Assembly (NCBI RefSeq): GCF_039652435.2
Contig: NZ_CP190246.1
Coordinates: 3,596,001 to 3,660,000, forward strand
Direction of reading: 5' to 3'
DNA from: Niabella insulamsoli
Lineage (GTDB): Bacteria; Bacteroidota; Bacteroidia; Chitinophagales; Chitinophagaceae
DNA: 64,000 nucleotides
A program made the translations under genes and the position numbers. Shown here piece after piece: positions 60,411-64,000 of the stretch (positions are counted from its first letter, which is position 1; each line of letters starts with the position of its first letter). The notes beneath the pieces were generated by a model that made no database searches, was not told the DNA's origin, and saw only the letters and a program-made list of their open reading frames with translations.

Positions 60411-61508
60411 ATGGCATTACAGGCAGGGATCGTAGGCTTACCCAATGTAGGAAAATCAACTTTATTTAACGCTGTAAGTAACAGCGCCAAAGCGCAAGCC
60501 AGCAATTATCGCTTCTGCACCATCGAGCCCAACACAGGCCTCGTGGACGTGCCGGATGAGCGCATTGATAAGCTCGCAGAGCTAGTGCAGCCCGACCGAA
60601 CGGTGCCTACTCAAATCGAAATTGTGGACATTGCCGGCCTCGTAAAGGGCGCCAGCAAAGGAGAAGGGCTGGGCAATAAGTTCCTGGCTAATATTCGCGA
60701 AGTCGACGCGGTGATTCATGTGGTTCGCTGCTTTGAAGATGAAAATGTGCTGCGCGAAGAAGGCGCTATCAACCCGGTTAGCGATAAAGAAATCATCGAC
60801 ACCGAATTGCAGCTGAAAGACCTCGATAGCGTGGAGAAACAAATCCAGAAAAAAGAAAAACAAGCTAAAACCGATCCCAAAGCCAAACCTGAGCTGGAGG
60901 TTTTGCAAAAGTGTAAAACGCACCTGGAGCAGGGAAAAAGCATACGCGCACTTGATTTGACAAAGGAAGAAAAAGCTGCAATTGCCGACTTGTTTTTACT
61001 GACCGACAAGCCCGTTCTTTATGTGGCCAACGTGGACGAACCATCCATGCACACAGGCAATAAATATTCGGATGCGTTAAAGAACGTGGCGGATGAGGAA
61101 GGCGCGGAAATTATTATCATGAACAACTCGATCGAAGCCCAGATTTCTGAGATGGAAGATCCCGACGACAAGGCCTTGTTTATGGAAGAATACCAAATGA
61201 AAGAGCCCGCCTTGAACCGCCTGATCCGCTCGGCTTATAAACTGCTGGGGCTAAACACTTATTTTACCGCTGGCGTACAGGAAGTACGCGCCTGGACTTT
61301 TCATGAAGGCTGGAAAGCGCCGCAATGCGCCGGTGTGATTCATACGGATTTCGAAAAAGGTTTTATTAAAGCAGAAGTGATCGGCTACGACGATTATTTG
61401 CAATATAAAAGCGAGGCGGCCTGTCGCGAAGCCGGAAAATTAAGAATCGAAGGCAAAGAGTATCTTGTAAAAGACGGCGATGTGATGCATTTCCGTTTTA
61501 ATGTTTAA
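60411..61508 (+). CDS. ychF: redox-regulated ATPase YchF
   Basis: YchF is an Obg-family P-loop protein that hydrolyses ATP and associates with ribosomes. The 365-residue protein has G1 GIVGLPNVGKSTLFNAVSNS, switch region NYRFCTIEPNTGLVDVPD, G3 DIAGLVKGASKGEGLGNKFL, the ATP-specifying NVDEPS in place of the NKxD of GTPases, the coiled-coil insertion (residues about 125-185) and a C-terminal TGS domain (LNTYFTAGVQEVRAWTFHEG, FRFNV end). The length is standard. Confidence 0.97.
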   Translation: MALQAGIVGLPNVGKSTLFNAVSNSAKAQASNYRFCTIEPNTGLVDVPDERIDKLAELVQPDRTVPTQIEIVDIAGLVKGASKGEGLGNKFLANIREVDAVIHVVRCFEDENVLREEGAINPVSDKEIIDTELQLKDLDSVEKQIQKKEKQAKTDPKAKPELEVLQKCKTHLEQGKSIRALDLTKEEKAAIADLFLLTDKPVLYVANVDEPSMHTGNKYSDALKNVADEEGAEIIIMNNSIEAQISEMEDPDDKALFMEEYQMKEPALNRLIRSAYKLLGLNTYFTAGVQEVRAWTFHEGWKAPQCAGVIHTDFEKGFIKAEVIGYDDYLQYKSEAACREAGKLRIEGKEYLVKDGDVMHFRFNV

Positions 61509-61526
61509 ATAACAATTCCAACCCGC

Positions 61527-62525
61527 TTAAAGGGCAAGCAGGCTACAGCCGCGCAGGTCGCTATGATCCATGCGGCCTGTAACTTCAAAGCTGCCATCGT
61601 TGTGCAACACGCCTAAATCGTCGGTGGCGATAAAACTGCAGGAATAAATATTAGCGAGATCGATCACATTTATAAGTCCCCTGGTTTTTTCATTGCCGGC
61701 CGGGCTTTTTATCGAAAGCGGATCGTTTTCATCGCGTAAAAGGACACGCATCCAGGGTGGCGTATTAAAAACGCCGTTGCGCTTTGAATACGCCTGAGAT
61801 AAAAGTTCGGTCATTCCATATTCGGAGTGAATGCTTTCCAGCGAAAACGCTTTTTTGAGCCGCTCATGCACTTCAGTTCTGATCATTTCCTTACGCCGCC
61901 CTTTCATGCCCCCTGTTTCCATCAATGTGGTATATCGCAGCGGCAACTGAAATTTTTCTGCAAAATCGAGCAATGCAAAAGTAACGCCGATAAGCAACGT
62001 TGGCTGACGCGCCGCTTCCAGCTTGTGCAGGGTTTGGGCCAGCCGCTCCCAATCATGCAAATAAAAACCGCTATCAACATGAGCACTTTGGTCAACCAAG
62101 TCGCGGACCATATACACCAGCGAAGAATTTTTCCTTTCGAGGTAAGAAGGCAACAAGCCTAAAACACACCAGTCCTGCGGCTGGCCATAAAACTGTTCGA
62201 AGCAACGATTGAAGCTTCGCTCGTAGAGCCGCGCATCTTTTACCTCGTGTTTGCTATTGATGGTTTCGGTGGTGCCACTGCTTTCAAATACCAGATCCGG
62301 CTTAAAAGAAGTGGCTCGCACTTCGTGCGTTTTGAAAAACCGGATGGGGAGGAACGGTATTTGTTCCGATTGAGAGACCGACGCCACCTGCACGCCCAAA
62401 GCGTCCACATATCTTTTATAAATACGGTTATGCCCGTATTGAAATCGGAACAGCTCTAAACAAGCCTCTTCAAAATGAAACGGCCCGTTAAAAATATAAG
62501 CTGCCAAATTTGCACCAACGTCCAT
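61527..62525 (-). CDS. LuxE-like acyl-protein synthetase / acyltransferase
   Basis: A 332-residue protein of the adenylate-forming LuxE family: LELFRFQYGHNRIYKRYVDALG, IPFLPIRFFKTHEV, the phosphate loop VFESSGTTETINSKHEV, LMETGGMKGRRKEMIR, HSEYGMTELLSQAYSK and a C-terminal LINVIDLANIYSCSFIATDDLG. It should activate an acyl group as AMP ester and transfer it to a thiol or protein; the true substrate in Bacteroidota is not known. ATG at 62525 is used: a TACTTTTG box lies at 62556-62549, so the ATG at 62573 would sit upstream of the transcript start. Confidence 0.87.
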   Translation of the reverse strand: MDVGANLAAYIFNGPFHFEEACLELFRFQYGHNRIYKRYVDALGVQVASVSQSEQIPFLPIRFFKTHEVRATSFKPDLVFESSGTTETINSKHEVKDARLYERSFNRCFEQFYGQPQDWCVLGLLPSYLERKNSSLVYMVRDLVDQSAHVDSGFYLHDWERLAQTLHKLEAARQPTLLIGVTFALLDFAEKFQLPLRYTTLMETGGMKGRRKEMIRTEVHERLKKAFSLESIHSEYGMTELLSQAYSKRNGVFNTPPWMRVLLRDENDPLSIKSPAGNEKTRGLINVIDLANIYSCSFIATDDLGVLHNDGSFEVTGRMDHSDLRGCSLLAL

Positions 62526-62548
62526 CGATTTTTGAATATTTTTGACAA

Positions 62549-62556
62549 CAAAAGTA
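62549..62556 (-). promoter_or_regulatory. candidate -7 box for the LuxE-like gene
   Basis: TACTTTTG on the minus strand, a full TAnnTTTG match 23 bp before the ATG at 62525; it overlaps the region just before the divergent TTG-started gene. Confidence 0.4.
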
Positions 62557-62563
62557 GTTTTAA

Positions 62564-63466
62564 TTGGGGGCATCTTATAACAGAAAATTCTTCGATTTCA
62601 TTGTTTTCAGCAACATTTTTATCGCGCTTTGCGCCGTAGCAATGGCTGGCTACACCACCCATATTTTCTCGCTGGGCTTTCCGCCGCCTCATTTTGCAGG
62701 CTTTTTGTTTTTTTCAACCTTAGCCAGCTACAGCATTCACTGGTATTTAACCGACGAAACCACTGAAATTACAGCATCGCGCACTTATTGGCTCACACGC
62801 CATAAATGGGTGCATGCGCTTTTTTTTCTCGTTAGCTCGGTGGGTTGCAGCTATTTTTTACTGAAAGAACTAAATTATATCAAGTGGATACTTCCAGCAG
62901 CGCTGCTAACGCTGATGTACACGGCGCCCAAATTTCCGTTCCGGCCATTTATCGCCCTTCGAAAATTTATTTTGGGCAAAACCATTTTGCTGGCGCTGAT
63001 GTGGACCTATATTACCTCCGTACTACCCTTTTTTATCATAGAACAACCCTGGAAGCCCGCTTATATGCTTTTTTTCATCAACAGGTTCAGCCTGATTTTG
63101 CCGATTTGCATTTTGTTCGATTTGAGGGATAAAGACCACGATAAATCGATTGGCGTAAAAACATTTGTAACACTGCTGCCTAATCAAAAAATAAAACCGT
63201 TCTTCAACATTTTCGTTGTTTTGAACCTGATCAGCATCCTGCTGATGCACGCCTGGACACCATTTTCCCTTGTGGATAATTTTATATTGTTGATTCCTAC
63301 GGTCTTAACTTTTCTGCTGTACGCGCATGCAACAAAAACCAAGAATGATTATCTATTTTATTTTATCTTAGACGGCTTAATGGCTCTTTCGCCCATATTG
63401 TATTTTCTCAAGATTTATCTTATCGGTACAATATTTGCGAAACATTTAAATATTTTTTTCTGGTAA
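62564..63466 (+). CDS. UbiA-like prenyltransferase-type membrane protein
   Basis: A 300-residue membrane protein with eight to nine helices. The arrangement and the motif FFINRFSLILPICILFDLRDKDHDKSIGVKTF, carrying a DxRDxxxD second aspartate motif, suggest the UbiA prenyltransferase superfamily. The usual first motif (NDxxDxxxD) is replaced by HWYLTDETTEITASRTY, an atypical form, so catalytic activity is uncertain. TTG at 62564 is the likely start, since the hydrophobic N-terminus begins soon after. It is divergent from the LuxE-like gene and overlaps the next gene (TAATG). Confidence 0.7.
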   Translation: MGASYNRKFFDFIVFSNIFIALCAVAMAGYTTHIFSLGFPPPHFAGFLFFSTLASYSIHWYLTDETTEITASRTYWLTRHKWVHALFFLVSSVGCSYFLLKELNYIKWILPAALLTLMYTAPKFPFRPFIALRKFILGKTILLALMWTYITSVLPFFIIEQPWKPAYMLFFINRFSLILPICILFDLRDKDHDKSIGVKTFVTLLPNQKIKPFFNIFVVLNLISILLMHAWTPFSLVDNFILLIPTVLTFLLYAHATKTKNDYLFYFILDGLMALSPILYFLKIYLIGTIFAKHLNIFFW

Positions 63467-63738
63467 TGCACACTTCTTTTGTAAAAATTATACACTTCAG
63501 CAGACTTGTGAAGATCAACAACAGGCTGCGCGAATTCAATTATAAAAAAAACAACAATGCCGGCGATTATGTTTTTGACGTAGACACGGCTGATGATCGC
63601 GGCAACCGCCTATTTTTCAGATTGAGTAAAACGGAGAATGAATGGTCGCTCAGTTCCAATCATCCCATCCCGGATTGGATTGGACAACACCTGGAGCAGC
63701 TTGTAAAAGAGTTGGAAGAAGGTATTCAATCCAACTAA
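63466..63738 (+). CDS. small conserved-looking protein after the UbiA-like gene
   Basis: A 90-residue soluble protein, MHTSFVKIIHFSRLVKINNRLREFNYKKNN, then DYVFDVDTADDRGNRLFFRLSKTENEWSL and an acidic helical tail. No family is recognised. Its ATG overlaps the stop of the preceding gene in TAATG, indicating translational coupling. Composition is in line with a real protein. Confidence 0.65.
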   Translation: MHTSFVKIIHFSRLVKINNRLREFNYKKNNNAGDYVFDVDTADDRGNRLFFRLSKTENEWSLSSNHPIPDWIGQHLEQLVKELEEGIQSN

Positions 63739-63783
63739 AACCGCCAACGCTTTTCCTTCCTTATAAATTTACCGGTTCATCAT

Positions 63784-63838
63784 AAATCAGCTCGGCTGAT
63801 TTGTAGTAGTTTTGTTTGACGCGCAACGAATCAAACAA
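63784..63838. terminator. two adjacent hairpins before the last gene
   Basis: First AAATCAGC / GCTGATTT with a 3-nt loop (63784-63802), followed by a T/G-rich stretch, then TTGTTTGA / TCAAACAA (63812-63838). The first is a likely terminator of the preceding operon; the second may be a terminator or an operator for the following gene. Confidence 0.5.
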
Positions 63839-63858
63839 CTATTTATTTTTACACCTCT

Positions 63859-64000
63859 ATGCAAGATCATGTAAAATCGTTCAGCATAACCGGACAATAT
63901 GTTGATATACAACGTAGATTAGTTTTTCCTGCGGAAATAAACGTTGATCGCCAAAAAATTACCGCTATCCGCGAGCTTGACGAAGTTCCACCAGACAGCC
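63859..64000 (+). CDS. adenine deaminase-like amidohydrolase, N-terminal part (runs off the window)
   Basis: Only 47 codons are visible: MQDHVKSFSITGQYVDIQR, then RLVFPAEINVDRQKITAIREL. The pattern of a GxxVDxxxRxxxPAEIxVxxxxIxAI first beta-sandwich is that of amidohydrolases such as adenine deaminase (converts adenine to hypoxanthine). The metal-binding histidines lie outside the window, so a related amidohydrolase remains possible. A TATTTTTA box ends 7 bp before the ATG. Confidence 0.6.
   Translation, partial: MQDHVKSFSITGQYVDIQRRLVFPAEINVDRQKITAIRELDEVPPDS

Overview
The window is about 64 kb of chromosomal DNA from a member of the Bacteroidota, most likely family Chitinophagaceae (genus not determined). 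The evidence is two SusC/SusD pairs, an ATP synthase subunit a with the long N-terminal leader typical of this phylum, a type-3 (eukaryote/archaea-like) prolyl-tRNA synthetase, a two-gene style transketolase, MqnA of the futalosine menaquinone route, and promoter boxes matching the Bacteroidota TTG / TAnnTTTG pattern. No rRNA, tRNA, CRISPR array, phage or transposase gene was seen.

Layout. 1-5.5 kb: start of atpB, a decayed nucleotidyltransferase next to an intact small partner, ruvC, a flippase-like membrane protein, a DUF3108 protein and proS. 5.7-8.5 kb: a Trp/Tyr/Gly-rich lipoprotein and a FadL-type outer-membrane protein. 8.5-15.7 kb: mostly leftward housekeeping genes (osmC, scpA, mscL, ppk2, frr, a WecA/MraY-type transferase), a lone transketolase N-terminal subunit, a lipoprotein of unknown function and an EcsC protein. 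15.8-22.7 kb: a leftward L-arabinose locus (GH43 glycosidase, araB, araD, araA, sodium/solute symporter) that releases, imports and isomerises arabinose to xylulose-5-phosphate; a perfect palindrome lies over the likely araB promoter. 22.9-26.3 kb: bacterial non-homologous end joining, Ku plus LigD, with LigD broken into two frames at a run of ten A.

26.4-31.4 kb: prfC, a Uma2-family protein, purB, a four-helix-bundle (23S rRNA intervening-sequence type) gene set between inverted arrays of short degenerate repeats, and mqnA. 31.4-40.4 kb: a surface-polysaccharide block (one methyltransferase, five glycosyltransferases, a YfhO-type membrane protein) with a 172-bp structured tandem repeat in its middle. 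40.7-43.7 kb: a queuosine-precursor transporter, a DUF433/DUF5615 toxin-antitoxin-like pair and carA. 44.0-58.6 kb: two SusC/SusD nutrient-uptake units separated by a DeoR-type regulator; the first carries a DUF5018/DUF4623 lipoprotein and a GHL10 (DUF187) hydrolase, the second a DUF4397-like lipoprotein. 58.7-64 kb: a fused SpmA/SpmB-type protein, ychF, a LuxE-like acyl-protein synthetase divergent from a UbiA-like membrane protein, and the start of an adenine deaminase-like amidohydrolase.

The most unusual items are the LigD frame break at a slippery A10, the 172-bp tandem repeat, the repeat-flanked four-helix-bundle gene, a short element shared by the leaders of carA and ychF, and the decayed nucleotidyltransferase. 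I did not find a clearly new multi-gene defence or mobile system.
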